This document shows, in pieces, positions 30,473 to 40,305 of a stretch of DNA of 64,000 bases (within the stretch, counting starts at the first letter, position 1; the number at the start of each line of letters is the position of its first letter). A program made the translations under genes and the position numbers. The stretch spans positions 62,001 to 126,000 of the forward strand of contig NZ_JACYVI010000001.1 in assembly GCF_014842265.1 (NCBI RefSeq), read 5' to 3'. The notes beneath the pieces were generated by a model. The model worked only from the letters and a program-made list of their open reading frames with translations. It did no database searches and had not been told where the DNA came from. Source of the DNA: Pseudomonas sp. CFBP 13711. Its GTDB lineage: Bacteria > Pseudomonadota > Gammaproteobacteria > Pseudomonadales > Pseudomonadaceae.

Positions 30473-31591
30473 TTGATTGTCTTCCGTTACCTGTCCCGAG
30501 AAGTGCTGGTTACCCTGAGCGCTGTCAGTGCCGTGCTGCTGGTAATCATCATGAGTGGCCGCTTCATCAAATACCTGGCCCAGGCCGCATCGGGCGCACT
30601 CGATCCGGGTGTCCTGTTTCTGATCATGGGCTTCCGTCTGCCGGGCTTCCTGCAACTGATCCTTCCTCTGGGGTTGTTCCTCGGGATTCTCCTGGCCTAT
30701 GGCCGGTTGTACCTCGAAAGCGAAATGACCGTGCTCGCCGCCACCGGTATGAGCCAGCAACGCCTGCTACTGATTACCCTCGCGCCTGCTGCGCTGGTTT
30801 CATTGCTGGTGGCCTGGCTCAGCTTCAGCCTCGCCCCCCAGGGCGCGACCCAGTTCCAGTTGCTGATCAACAAGCAGGACGCGATGACCGAATTCGACAC
30901 GCTGGTGCCGGGTCGTTTCCAGCTTCTGCGTGACGGCAGCCGGGTGACCTACACCGAGACCATGAGCGACGACCGCATCAACCTGGGCGGCGTGTTCATC
31001 TCCGAGAAGAAGCTCGACGAGAAGAAAGACCACGGCATCACCGTGCTGGTCGCGGAAAAGGGCCGGCAGGAAATCAAACCTGACGGCACGCGCTACCTGA
31101 TTCTCGATAACGGCTATCGCTACGACGGCAACCCCGGTCAGGCCGATTACCGCGCGATCAAATACGACACCTATGGCGCCTTGCTGCCCAAGCCGGACAT
31201 CAGCGATGAGGTCACTGACCGCGATGCCATCTCCACCAGCGAATTGCTGACCGGCGAAGACAGCCTGCGCAACCGGGCCGAGCTGCAGTGGCGGGTCTCG
31301 CTGCCGATTCTGGTGTTCATCGTGACGCTGATGGCGGTGCCTCTGGCACGGGTGAACCCGCGTCAGGGCCGCTTCCTCAAGCTCCTTCCGGCGATTCTTC
31401 TTTATATGGCCTATCTCACCATCCTCATCGCCGCGCGCGGTGCGCTGGAGAAGGGCAAGATCCCGATGGGCCTCGGCCTGTGGTGGGTGCATGCGCTGTT
31501 TCTGTCCATCGGACTGGGGTTGCTTTACTGGGAGCCTCTGCGCCTGAAGATCGCGAGTCGCCGCAGCGTGTCGGGGGTGGCTCATGGTTAA
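30473..31591 (+). CDS. lptF: LptF, LPS export ABC permease
   Basis: A 372-aa inner-membrane permease of the LptB2FG machine, which extracts lipopolysaccharide from the inner membrane. N- and C-terminal groups of three helices flank a periplasmic beta-jellyroll (about 115-260). Conserved parts are MIVFRYLSREVL, LESEMTVLAATGMS (coupling helix) and VPLARVNPRQGRF. The frame could start at a GTG at 30464, but GGAG (30461-30464) then overlaps the start. The TTG at 30473 has that ribosome site 8 nt upstream and gives the usual N-terminus. It overlaps lptG by 8 nt. Confidence 0.92.
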   Translation: MIVFRYLSREVLVTLSAVSAVLLVIIMSGRFIKYLAQAASGALDPGVLFLIMGFRLPGFLQLILPLGLFLGILLAYGRLYLESEMTVLAATGMSQQRLLLITLAPAALVSLLVAWLSFSLAPQGATQFQLLINKQDAMTEFDTLVPGRFQLLRDGSRVTYTETMSDDRINLGGVFISEKKLDEKKDHGITVLVAEKGRQEIKPDGTRYLILDNGYRYDGNPGQADYRAIKYDTYGALLPKPDISDEVTDRDAISTSELLTGEDSLRNRAELQWRVSLPILVFIVTLMAVPLARVNPRQGRFLKLLPAILLYMAYLTILIAARGALEKGKIPMGLGLWWVHALFLSIGLGLLYWEPLRLKIASRRSVSGVAHG

Positions 31592-32645
31592 GCTCGATCG
31601 TTACATCGGCAAAAGCGTGTTCATGGCGATTCTGGCGGTACTGGGGATCATCCTCGGGCTCGCCTCGCTGTTTGCCTTCATCGATGAAATGGCCGACATC
31701 AGCGATACCTATACCTTCTGGGACGCTGGCAGTTTTGTGGTGATGACGGCGCCGCGTCGCCTCTACGACATGCTGCCGATGGCTGCGCTGATCGGTTGCC
31801 TGATCGGTCTCGGCGCGCTGGCGAGCAGCAGCGAACTGACGATCATGCGTGCCGCCGGTGTGTCGATCGGCCGTATCGTTTGGGCGGTCATGAAACCCAT
31901 GCTGGTGTTGATGGTGGCCGGGCTGTTGATCGGCGAGTACGTCGCGCCGGTGACCGAAGCCTCAGCCCAGGCCGCGCGCTCGCTGGCTCAAGGCACCGGC
32001 GACGCCCAGAGCGCCAAACACGGTCTGTGGCACCGTCAGGGTGAGGAGTTCATCCACATCAACACGGTGCAACCGAACGGCCTGCTGTATGGCGTGACCC
32101 GTTACCATTTTGACGACCAGCGCCACATGCTGACGTCGAGTTTTGCCAAGCAAGCCAACTTCAAGACCGATTACTGGTTGCTGAAGGACGTCACCACGAC
32201 GGTCTTCCACGACGGTCGCACCGAAGTGGTCACCGCACCCGAAGAGCGCTGGAACGTCGCGTTGAGCCCGCAGTTGCTGAGCACGGTGGTGCTGCCGCCG
32301 GAGTCGCTGTCGATGACTGGCCTCTATGGTTACGCGCGTTATCTCGCCGATCAGGGCTTGAACAACGGTCGTTACTGGCTGGCGTTCTATACCAAGATTC
32401 TCCAGCCGCTGGTGACCGTGGCGCTGGTGCTGATGGCGATTTCCTTCATCTTTGGGCCGTTGCGCTCGGTGACGCTGGGGCAGCGCGTGTTCACGGGCGT
32501 GCTCGTGGGCTTCACCTTCCGCATTGCACAGGACCTGCTGGGCCCGTCGAGCCTCGTGTTCGGCTTCTCGCCCCTCTTCGCCGTGCTGGTGCCGGCGGGA
32601 GTGTGTGCGCTGGCGGGCATCTGGTTGCTGCGCCGCGCGGGCTGA
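31584..32645 (+). CDS. lptG: LptG, LPS export ABC permease
   Basis: A 353-aa partner of LptF with the same 3 + 3 helix layout around a periplasmic jellyroll. Conserved features are MVKLDRYIGKSVF, the coupling-helix sequence SSSELTIMRAAGVS and the final helices with FGPLRSVTLGQRVF. ATG overlaps the lptF end by 8 nt, so the two subunits are coupled. In the LPS transporter LptG contacts lipid A through Lys residues on its first helix (K3 and K10 here are candidates). A bidirectional terminator follows. Confidence 0.95.
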   Translation: MVKLDRYIGKSVFMAILAVLGIILGLASLFAFIDEMADISDTYTFWDAGSFVVMTAPRRLYDMLPMAALIGCLIGLGALASSSELTIMRAAGVSIGRIVWAVMKPMLVLMVAGLLIGEYVAPVTEASAQAARSLAQGTGDAQSAKHGLWHRQGEEFIHINTVQPNGLLYGVTRYHFDDQRHMLTSSFAKQANFKTDYWLLKDVTTTVFHDGRTEVVTAPEERWNVALSPQLLSTVVLPPESLSMTGLYGYARYLADQGLNNGRYWLAFYTKILQPLVTVALVLMAISFIFGPLRSVTLGQRVFTGVLVGFTFRIAQDLLGPSSLVFGFSPLFAVLVPAGVCALAGIWLLRRAG

Positions 32646-32661
32646 TATTCACCGCGCTATG

Positions 32662-32689
32662 AAAAGCCGACCCCTGGGTCGGCTTTTTT
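32662..32689. terminator. Bidirectional terminator between lptG and the RDD gene
   Basis: AAAAGCCGACCC and GGGTCGGCTTTTTT pair around a 2-4 nt loop, with A-runs and T-runs on the two sides. It serves convergent genes on both strands. Confidence 0.9.
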
Positions 32690-32709
32690 GTGGGCGAGAT
32701 GCAGAAGGT

Positions 32710-33213
32710 TCACTTCCTGGTGCGGGGCACCCGCACCAGTTGCGTCTCGGAATACAGGTCATGCCAGCAGCGTTTCTGTTTGTCCATCAGGCTCCAGAAG
32801 AAACCCAGCCCGACACACAGCCACGATGCGATGGCGACGACGAAGCGCAGCAGCGCTTGCCACAGGCTGATGGCCGTTCCGTCGGCGTTCTGCACGCGTA
32901 TCCCCCAGACCTGCATGCCCAGCGTCTGGCCCCCATGGGTCCAGAATTTGGCGAAGAAGCCGAACAGCGTGACCAGCAGAATCGAGGACAGCAGCGGGTC
33001 GGCGTCGAGCGCGCCGGACTCGGAGAGCTGGCGCAGTCTGGCTTCGCCGATAAAGCCCATCCAGACCAGCTTGTAGATAAACGTAATGACCATCAGCAAT
33101 GCCACGCACAGCAGCGCGTCGTAGCTGATCGCAGCCATGCGCCGGCCCAATCCAGCGGGGGGAAAGTCGCCCCGAGGGCGTAACATCTGCACATCATCGT
33201 TAACTGAAGTCAT
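32710..33213 (-). CDS. RDD family membrane protein
   Basis: A 167-aa protein with three hydrophobic segments (about 27-50, 77-95 and 120-145). The defining residues are visible: an Arg and Asp pair in GRRMAAISYDALL, and Asp in SLMDKQKRCWHDLYSETQLV near the end. RDD proteins are small membrane proteins; some act in ion or compatible-solute transport, but no function can be given here. An ATG 12 nt upstream (33225) is equally open; neither start has a strong ribosome site. Confidence 0.8.
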   Translation of the reverse strand: MTSVNDDVQMLRPRGDFPPAGLGRRMAAISYDALLCVALLMVITFIYKLVWMGFIGEARLRQLSESGALDADPLLSSILLVTLFGFFAKFWTHGGQTLGMQVWGIRVQNADGTAISLWQALLRFVVAIASWLCVGLGFFWSLMDKQKRCWHDLYSETQLVRVPRTRK

Positions 33214-33261
33214 GGCGGCGCTCATTCACACGGGAGCGGCAGTTTACGGAATCGCAGGCAT

Positions 33262-33297
33262 AAAAAAGCCCCTGATGTTGGCCATCAGGGGCTTTTT
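33262..33297. terminator. Terminator between csp and the RDD gene
   Basis: AAAAAAGCCCCTGATG pairs with CATCAGGGGCTTTTT around TTGGC. The symmetrical A/T runs allow function on either strand; it most likely ends the cold-shock transcript on the minus strand. Confidence 0.9.
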
Positions 33298-33308
33298 GCG
33301 TCGGCTGA

Positions 33309-33521
33309 TCAGGCTTCAGCTTGTACTTCGTCAGCCTGCATGCCTTTTTGGCCCTGCACTGCGACGAACGTCACTTTCTGGCCTTCTTTCAGGCTTTTGA
33401 AGCCGTTGCCCTGAATAGCGCGGAAGTGGACGAACAGATCCGGACCGCTTTCAGGAGTGATAAAACCAAAACCTTTTTCATCGTTAAACCACTTAACGGT
33501 GCCGCTCTGACGTGTAGACAT
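33309..33521 (-). CDS. Cold-shock-domain protein (CspA family)
   Basis: A 70-aa single cold-shock domain. Both nucleic-acid-binding motifs are present: RNP1 KGFGFI and RNP2 DLFVHF, within [19 protein letters not shown]. Such proteins bind single-stranded RNA/DNA and melt RNA structure, either at low temperature or constitutively. Similarity to Pseudomonas CapB-type proteins is likely but not provable here. AAGGA precedes the ATG. The upstream region of about 250 nt is AT-rich and could be a long structured 5' leader as in other csp genes. Confidence 0.94.
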   Translation of the reverse strand: MSTRQSGTVKWFNDEKGFGFITPESGPDLFVHFRAIQGNGFKSLKEGQKVTFVAVQGQKGMQADEVQAEA

Positions 33522-33916
33522 TTTCTTATTCCTTGACGCATTAAATTAATGACAGCCTCTTTCACGGGAAAGAGTACTGGGCTGGTTGCAGGAAGAAGAA
33601 ACGTAGAGCGGGATGTAGCATTGCTTTTGGCGCTACTGCCCGGGTCACGATCCCAGCGACCCATGCAAACACAGTCCGAGAAACTCTACGCTAACTCTCG
33701 TTGAAAAAACAAGCCCCGGCTGGGCCAGTGTTCATGGGGGTTTTCGGCTTTTTTGAAAACATTAACCACGTTCGCAAGATCGATAGTTTTTAATGTTTAG
33801 AGGAGTATCTAAGTTCAATATTTTGACAGTTTAACGGTTGTAAACATTGGCGCCCGACTGCGGCACTCGCACAGTTTTATGCACTGTTGCGGTGCCGCAT
33901 TTTTTGACGATGTTAC
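33522..33916. other. csp upstream region and plus-strand terminator
   Basis: 395 bases between gcvT and the csp gene, both on the minus strand. The left part is the csp leader. The centre (33720-33850) is AT-rich and may hold the csp promoter, though no -35/-10 pair is convincing. The right end carries the plus-strand terminator hairpin described separately. Confidence 0.5.
33859..33905 (+). terminator. Strong intrinsic terminator on the plus strand with no gene before it
   Basis: TGCGGCAC (33859-33866) pairs with GTGCCGCA (33892-33899). Inside this, CGCACAGT pairs with ACTG-T-TGCG with a single bulge, and six T follow. Read on the minus strand there is no U-run, so it does not look like a gcvT terminator. 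Confidence 0.7.
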
Positions 33917-35047
33917 TTAGCCGCGGAAGTAACGTGGCGGAACGAAAGGAGTTTTTGTCACTTGCATCGGGACTTTCTTGCCGCGGACGATTGCCCACAC
34001 CGGTGTTTCCAGCGCGGTGAAACTGGCGTCGACATAGCCCATCGCCAATGGCGCGCTCAGCGTCGGGCCAAAACCGCCGCTGCAGACAGTCCCGATGGTC
34101 TTTCCATCGGCATCGACGATTTCAGCGCCTTCTCGCACGGGTGTGCGTTCCTGTGGCAGCAGGCCGACACGTTTGCGCGCCGCACCGCTTTGGTGCTGGG
34201 CGAAGATCTTGTCGGCACCGGGGAAGCCGCCTGCACGTGCACCATCGGCACGACGAACCTTGGAAATCGCCCACAGCAGGCTGGCTTCAATCGGTGTGGT
34301 GTCGGTGTCCATATCATGGCCGTAGAGGCACAGCCCGGCTTCCAGTCGCAGCGAGTCGCGCGCGCCCAGGCCGATCGCCGCCACTTCGGGCTCCGCGAGC
34401 AGTCGACGTGCAAGGGCTTCTGCCTGATCTGCCGGCACTGAGATCTCGTAGCCGTCTTCACCGGTGTAGCCCGAGCGGCTGACGTAGCAGTCAATGCCGT
34501 CGATTTTCGCCGAGGTGTACTGCATGAAAGTCATTTTCGCGACTTCCGGCGCCAGCCGCGCCAGTGCGGTGACGGCGTGCGGGCCTTGCAGCGCGAGCAA
34601 TGCGCGTTCGTTGAACAGCGGCGTGATCTCGCACTGGCTACCGATGTGTTGCTGCAGGTGCGCCAGGTCTTGGTTCTTGCAGGCGGCGTTGACCACCAGC
34701 ATGAGCTGATCGTTACCCAGATTGGCAACCATCAGGTCGTCGAGAATGCCGCCGTTCTCGTTGGTGAACATCGCGTAGCGCTGCATGCCGACCGGCAGAT
34801 CGATGATGTCCACGGGCACCAGGGTTTCCAGCGCTTTCGCTGCGTCCGCCGCGTCCGCCCCGCTCAACAGGATCTGACCCATGTGCGAAACGTCGAACAG
34901 GCCGGCCTGATCGCGGGTGTGCAGGTGTTCTTTCATGACGCCAGCGGGGTACTGAACGGGCATGTCGTAGGCGGCGAACTCGACCATCTTCGCGCCGAGT
35001 TCACGGTGCAGGGCATTGAGCGGGGTCTTCAGCAATTCGGTGGTCAT
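33917..35047 (-). CDS. gcvT: GcvT, aminomethyltransferase (glycine cleavage T protein)
   Basis: A 376-aa folate-dependent enzyme of the glycine cleavage system. It transfers the methylene group from the H-protein aminomethyl arm to tetrahydrofolate and frees ammonia. Conserved parts are KMVEFAAYDMPVQYP, GLFDVSHMGQI (active-site Asp region) and SGYTGEDGYEI. The ATG follows AAGGAGTG at good spacing. It is last in the operon gcvH-gcvP-sdaA-gcvT, corresponding to the gcvT2 gene of P. aeruginosa. Confidence 0.95.
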   Translation of the reverse strand: MTTELLKTPLNALHRELGAKMVEFAAYDMPVQYPAGVMKEHLHTRDQAGLFDVSHMGQILLSGADAADAAKALETLVPVDIIDLPVGMQRYAMFTNENGGILDDLMVANLGNDQLMLVVNAACKNQDLAHLQQHIGSQCEITPLFNERALLALQGPHAVTALARLAPEVAKMTFMQYTSAKIDGIDCYVSRSGYTGEDGYEISVPADQAEALARRLLAEPEVAAIGLGARDSLRLEAGLCLYGHDMDTDTTPIEASLLWAISKVRRADGARAGGFPGADKIFAQHQSGAARKRVGLLPQERTPVREGAEIVDADGKTIGTVCSGGFGPTLSAPLAMGYVDASFTALETPVWAIVRGKKVPMQVTKTPFVPPRYFRG

Positions 35048-35116
35048 GGGTCACTCCTTGAAAGCGGTTCCGGGTTCCCCGCGCACGGCAGGGGACCCTA
35101 TGAATTCGGGCTGATG

Positions 35117-36493
<1,377 letters not shown>

Positions 36494-36514
36494 GATGGGA
36501 TTCCGGGAGGTGAA

Positions 36515-36598
36515 GCAGTAGCAAGCAGCAAGCTACAAGCCGCAAGCGAAACCTCATCGGCTTTCACGTGCGGCTCGCGGCCAGGCGCTTGTGGTTTT
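36515..36598. repeat. AAGC-rich repeat between gcvP and sdaA
   Basis: Contains AGCAAGCAGCAAGCTACAAG and, further on, degenerate complements (CGTGCGGCTCGCGG, GCGCTTGTGG). It belongs to the same dispersed family as the elements near 3.3, 9.6 and 51.2 kb. It occupies the position where glyA2 lies in the P. aeruginosa operon. Confidence 0.5.
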
Positions 36599-39457
36599 TT
36601 AAGCGTAGTCTTCGATCGACGGGCAGGCGCAGACCAGGTTGCGGTCGCCGAACACGTTGTCGACGCGACCGACCGGCGGCCAGTACTTGCCTTCGATCAA
36701 CGACGCCACCGGGTAGACGGCCTGCTCGCGGCTGTACGGATGGCTCCATTCGCCCACCAGTTCTGCAGCGGTGTGCGGCGCGTTTTTCAGCGGGTTGTCG
36801 TCCTTGTCCAGCACGCCGCTTTCGACCGCGCGGATTTCTTCGCGGATCTTGATCATCGCGTCGCAGAAGCGGTCCAGCTCCTCTTTCGATTCGCTTTCGG
36901 TCGGCTCGATCATCAACGTACCCGCGACCGGGAAGGACATGGTCGGTGCGTGGAAACCGAAGTCGATCAGGCGCTTGGCAACGTCATCAACGCTGATGCC
37001 GCTGGTTTCCTTCAGCGGGCGCAGGTCGAGAATGCATTCGTGGGCGACCAGGCCGTTGCTGCCGGTGTACAGCACGGGGTAGTGCTCTTCCAGACGACGG
37101 GAAATGTAGTTGGCGTTGAGGATCGCCAGTTGCGAGGCGCGCTTGAGGCCTTCGCCGCCCATCATGCGGATGTACATCCAGGTAATCGGCAAGATACTCG
37201 CGCTGCCGAATGGCGCCGCGCAGACCGCGCCTTCTTTGCGCTCCATCTTCGCGTGACCCGGCATGAACGCCGCCAGGTGCGATTTCACACCGATCGGGCC
37301 AACGCCCGGGCCGCCGCCGCCGTGGGGGATGCAGAAGGTTTTGTGCAGATTCAGGTGAGACACGTCGCCGCCGAACTTGCCCGGTGCGCAGAGGCCGACC
37401 ATGGCGTTCATGTTGGCGCCGTCGATGTACACCTGGCCGCCGTTGTCATGAACGATGCCGCAGATTTCGCGGATGCCTTCTTCGAACACGCCGTGGGTCG
37501 ACGGGTAGGTGATCATCAGTGCCGCGAGGTGTTCGCGGTGCTCGATAGCCTTGGCGCGCAGGTCTTCGATGTCGACGTTGCCGCGGGCGTCGCAAGCGGT
37601 CACGACCACACGCATGCCGGCCATGTTGGCGGTTGCCGGGTTGGTGCCGTGGGCCGAGGACGGAATCAGGCAGATGTCGCGACGCTCATCGCCACGGCTC
37701 TGATGGTAAGCGCGGATCGCCAGCAGACCGGCGTACTCGCCCTGGGAACCAGCGTTTGGCTGCAGGGAGATCGCGTCATAACCGGTGGCGGCGCAGAGCA
37801 TCGCTTCCAGTTCATCGGTCAGTTGCTGATAACCGGCGCTTTGCTCGGCCGGGGCGAAGGGGTGCAGGTTGCCGAATTCGGCCCATGTCACCGGGATCAT
37901 TTCGCTGGCGGCGTTGAGCTTCATGGTGCACGAGCCCAGCGGGATCATCGTGCGGTCCAGTGCCAGGTCCTTGTCCGCCAGGCGACGCAGGTAGCGCATC
38001 AGCTCGGTTTCGGAGTGGTAGCGATTGAACACCGGATGGCTGAGGATCGCCGACTGGCGCTTCAGCTCGGCAGGCAGGCGCGCTTCCACGCTGTCTGCCA
38101 GCGCGGCGAAGTCAGGCAGGGCCTGGCCTTCAGCAGCGAAGAGAGACCACAGCACTTCGACGTCGGCTGGCTTGGTGGTTTCGTCCAGCGAAACGCCCAG
38201 ACGCTCGGCGTCTACTTCACGCAGGTTAATTTCCTGGGCGCGTGCCTTGGCGTGCAGGTCGGCCGTTTTCGCGCCGGTGTTCAGGGTGATGCTGTCGAAG
38301 AAGAACGACTGCTCGGCCTTCAAGCCCAGCTGATTCAAGCCCTCGGCGAAAATCGCGGTCAGGTGATGCACGCGGTTGGCGATGCGGGTCAGGCCACGCG
38401 GGCCGTGGTAAACGGCGTACATGCTGGCGATGTTGGCGAGCAGCACCTGCGCGGTGCAGATGTTGCTGGTGGCCTTCTCGCGACGGATGTGTTGCTCGCG
38501 GGTTTGCATGGCCAGACGCAGGGCGGTCTTGCCGAAGCGGTCGATGGACACGCCGACCAGCCGGCCGGGCATGTCGCGTTTGTAGGCGTCGCGGGTAGAG
38601 AAATAGGCCGCGTGCGGGCCGCCAAAACCTAGCGGCACTCCAAAGCGCTGCGCACTGCCGATGGCCACATCAGCGCCAAATTCGCCGGGCGGAGTGAGCA
38701 AGGTCAGGGCCAGCAGGTCGGCTGCCACGGCGACCAGGGCATTGGCGGCATGAAAGCGCTCGACCAGTTCGCGGTAGTCGAACACGTCGCCATTGCTGGC
38801 CGGGTATTGCAGCAGCGCGCCGAAGAACTCGCTGACGTCGGTCAGTTGAGACTCGTCCGCGACCACCACTTCAATGCCCAGCGGCTCGGCGCGGGTTTGC
38901 AGCACGTCGAGGGTTTGCGGGTGGCAGTGGGCGGAGGCGAAGAACTTGTTGCTGCTTTTGTTCTTGCTCAGGCGTTTGCAGAAGGTCATGGCTTCGGCGG
39001 CGGCAGTGGCTTCGTCGAGCAGCGAGGCGTTGGCGATCGGCAGGCCGGTCAGGTCGCTGATCAGGGTCTGGAAGTTCAGCAGCGACTCCAGACGGCCTTG
39101 GGAAATCTCCGGCTGATACGGGGTGTAAGCGGTGTACCACGCCGGGTTTTCCAGCAGATTGCGCAGGATCGGCGCTGGCGTGTGGGTGTTGTAGTAACCC
39201 TGGCCGATGTACGTTTTGAACAGCTGATTCTTGCCGGCGATGGCTTTGATGTCGGCCAGCGCGTCGGCTTCGCTTTGCCCGGCGGACAAGCCAAGAACGC
39301 TGGTGCCCTTGATGGACTCAGGGATGACGCTGGCGGTCAGCGCGTCGAGGGAGTCATAGCCCAGGGTGGTGAGCATGGCTTTTTCATCAGCGGCACGCGG
39401 GCCGATGTGGCGGGCGATGAACTCGTTGGCGGTGCTCAGTTCAATACGGTCAGTCAT
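36599..39457 (-). CDS. gcvP: GcvP, glycine dehydrogenase (decarboxylating, P protein)
   Basis: A 952-aa single-chain PLP enzyme that decarboxylates glycine and loads the aminomethyl group on the H-protein lipoyl arm. The PLP lysine lies in [20 protein letters not shown]. Other marks are the N-terminal half with FGGPHAAYF and [10 protein letters not shown], and the C-terminal half with [17 protein letters not shown]. The ATG follows GAGGAG. It starts 10 nt after gcvH, so the two are one transcription unit. The length is full. Confidence 0.97.
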   Translation of the reverse strand: MTDRIELSTANEFIARHIGPRAADEKAMLTTLGYDSLDALTASVIPESIKGTSVLGLSAGQSEADALADIKAIAGKNQLFKTYIGQGYYNTHTPAPILRNLLENPAWYTAYTPYQPEISQGRLESLLNFQTLISDLTGLPIANASLLDEATAAAEAMTFCKRLSKNKSSNKFFASAHCHPQTLDVLQTRAEPLGIEVVVADESQLTDVSEFFGALLQYPASNGDVFDYRELVERFHAANALVAVAADLLALTLLTPPGEFGADVAIGSAQRFGVPLGFGGPHAAYFSTRDAYKRDMPGRLVGVSIDRFGKTALRLAMQTREQHIRREKATSNICTAQVLLANIASMYAVYHGPRGLTRIANRVHHLTAIFAEGLNQLGLKAEQSFFFDSITLNTGAKTADLHAKARAQEINLREVDAERLGVSLDETTKPADVEVLWSLFAAEGQALPDFAALADSVEARLPAELKRQSAILSHPVFNRYHSETELMRYLRRLADKDLALDRTMIPLGSCTMKLNAASEMIPVTWAEFGNLHPFAPAEQSAGYQQLTDELEAMLCAATGYDAISLQPNAGSQGEYAGLLAIRAYHQSRGDERRDICLIPSSAHGTNPATANMAGMRVVVTACDARGNVDIEDLRAKAIEHREHLAALMITYPSTHGVFEEGIREICGIVHDNGGQVYIDGANMNAMVGLCAPGKFGGDVSHLNLHKTFCIPHGGGGPGVGPIGVKSHLAAFMPGHAKMERKEGAVCAAPFGSASILPITWMYIRMMGGEGLKRASQLAILNANYISRRLEEHYPVLYTGSNGLVAHECILDLRPLKETSGISVDDVAKRLIDFGFHAPTMSFPVAGTLMIEPTESESKEELDRFCDAMIKIREEIRAVESGVLDKDDNPLKNAPHTAAELVGEWSHPYSREQAVYPVASLIEGKYWPPVGRVDNVFGDRNLVCACPSIEDYA

Positions 39458-39467
39458 TGCGCGCTCC

Positions 39468-39851
39468 TCAGGCTTCGGCGTTGGCTTTGATCAGACGATC
39501 ATAGGCGTCTTGAGTCAGCAGTTGGCCGACAGCATCGGGATTGGAGGGAATAAAGCGAAAGAACCAGCCCTGGCCGAGCGGGTCTTTGTTGACCAACTCC
39601 GGGTTGGCATCCAGCGCGGAGTTGGTTTCGACGACTTCGCCATCAAGGGGCATGTACACGCCGCTGGCGGCTTTAACCGATTCGACGGTGGCGGCTTCGT
39701 TGCCTTTGTCGTAGGACTGCAGCTCCGGCAGTTGCACGAAAACCACGTCACCCAGTGCGTCCTGCGCAAAGGCGGTGATGCCGACTGTGACGCTGCCGTC
39801 AGCTTCGGCGCGCAGCCACTCGTGGTCTTCGGTAAAGCGCAACTCGCTCAT
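39468..39851 (-). CDS. gcvH: GcvH, glycine cleavage H protein
   Basis: A 127-aa lipoyl carrier. The lipoylated Lys is in [12 protein letters not shown] (near residue 64), with the usual [18 protein letters not shown] before it. The frame extends further upstream, but the ATG at 39851 ([14 protein letters not shown]) has GGGGAG just before it and gives the normal length. It is the first gene of the operon, about 48 nt after the predicted sigma-54 transcription start. Confidence 0.96.
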   Translation of the reverse strand: MSELRFTEDHEWLRAEADGSVTVGITAFAQDALGDVVFVQLPELQSYDKGNEAATVESVKAASGVYMPLDGEVVETNSALDANPELVNKDPLGQGWFFRFIPSNPDAVGQLLTQDAYDRLIKANAEA

Positions 39852-39907
39852 GAAATCTCCCCAGATGATAAATCGCCCGTTATCCCGGGCGTGATGGGGT
39901 GAGTGCA

Positions 39908-39925
39908 TAGCAAGTTTGCGGCCAA
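39908..39925 (-). promoter_or_regulatory. Sigma-54 promoter of gcvH-gcvP-sdaA-gcvT
   Basis: Minus-strand TTGGCCGCAAACTTGCTA has GG (complement of 39922-39923) and GC (39910-39911) separated by 10 nt and fits TGGC-N8-TTGCW. The predicted start is near 39899. GcsR, encoded just upstream, has the sigma-54 contact motif, which supports the call. Confidence 0.78.
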
Positions 39926-39990
39926 GGTGGGGAAGGGGGCGTAAACGTTGGGCTGCGCGAGTTGGCGTAGTGTGGGTCGCGCGGGCTTCT

Positions 39991-40106
39991 GGAACGAAAT
40001 CGATACGGAGTACAGGAGCTTCGGTCGAGTTTTAACGTCCGAACGCCAAAAGACGTTATGTCTGGATGGCTGGAATGTTTTCGATACGGTGTTTCGATTT
40101 CGTTCC
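39991..40106. promoter_or_regulatory. Candidate GcsR enhancer: widely spaced inverted repeat
   Basis: GGAACGAAATCGA (39991-40003) is exactly reverse-complemented at 40094-40106 (TCGATTTCGTTCC). CGATACGG also occurs at both ends, at 40001-40008 and 40082-40089. A second inverted pair, AACGTC/GACGTT, lies between. The block is about 90-210 bp upstream of the predicted gcv start, a usual distance for sigma-54 activator sites. Binding by GcsR is inferred. Confidence 0.45.
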
Positions 40107-40138
40107 GGGCGCCGTGGGTGAGTGGGGTGTCTCGGACT

Positions 40139-40243
40139 TGTGGGAGCGACGGGATGGCGCTCCACCTTGCTCGCGAAGGGACAGGTACAGTCGCCGAATA
40201 TGCAGCGGCAGGGATAATGTCTTTGCGAGCAAGCTCGCTCCCA
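40139..40243. repeat. REPIN (class A) between gcsR and gcvH
   Basis: An inverted doublet of the GAGC-TTGCTCGCGA family. The left unit begins TGTGGGAGCGAC at 40139 and includes CCTTGCTCGCGAAGG; the right unit is TTGCGAGCAAGCTCGCTCCC up to about 40241. The centre is not conserved. Confidence 0.8.
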
Positions 40244-40305
40244 CCCGACCGGGGATTGATCCGAGATGGCGGCGCTTGAGCGACCGTGAATCTCCGTCGA
40301 TCTTT

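Noticed and set aside
39852..40305. Glycine riboswitch before gcvH
   Set aside because: The leader after the predicted sigma-54 start is only about 48 nt, too short, and no tandem aptamer pattern is visible.
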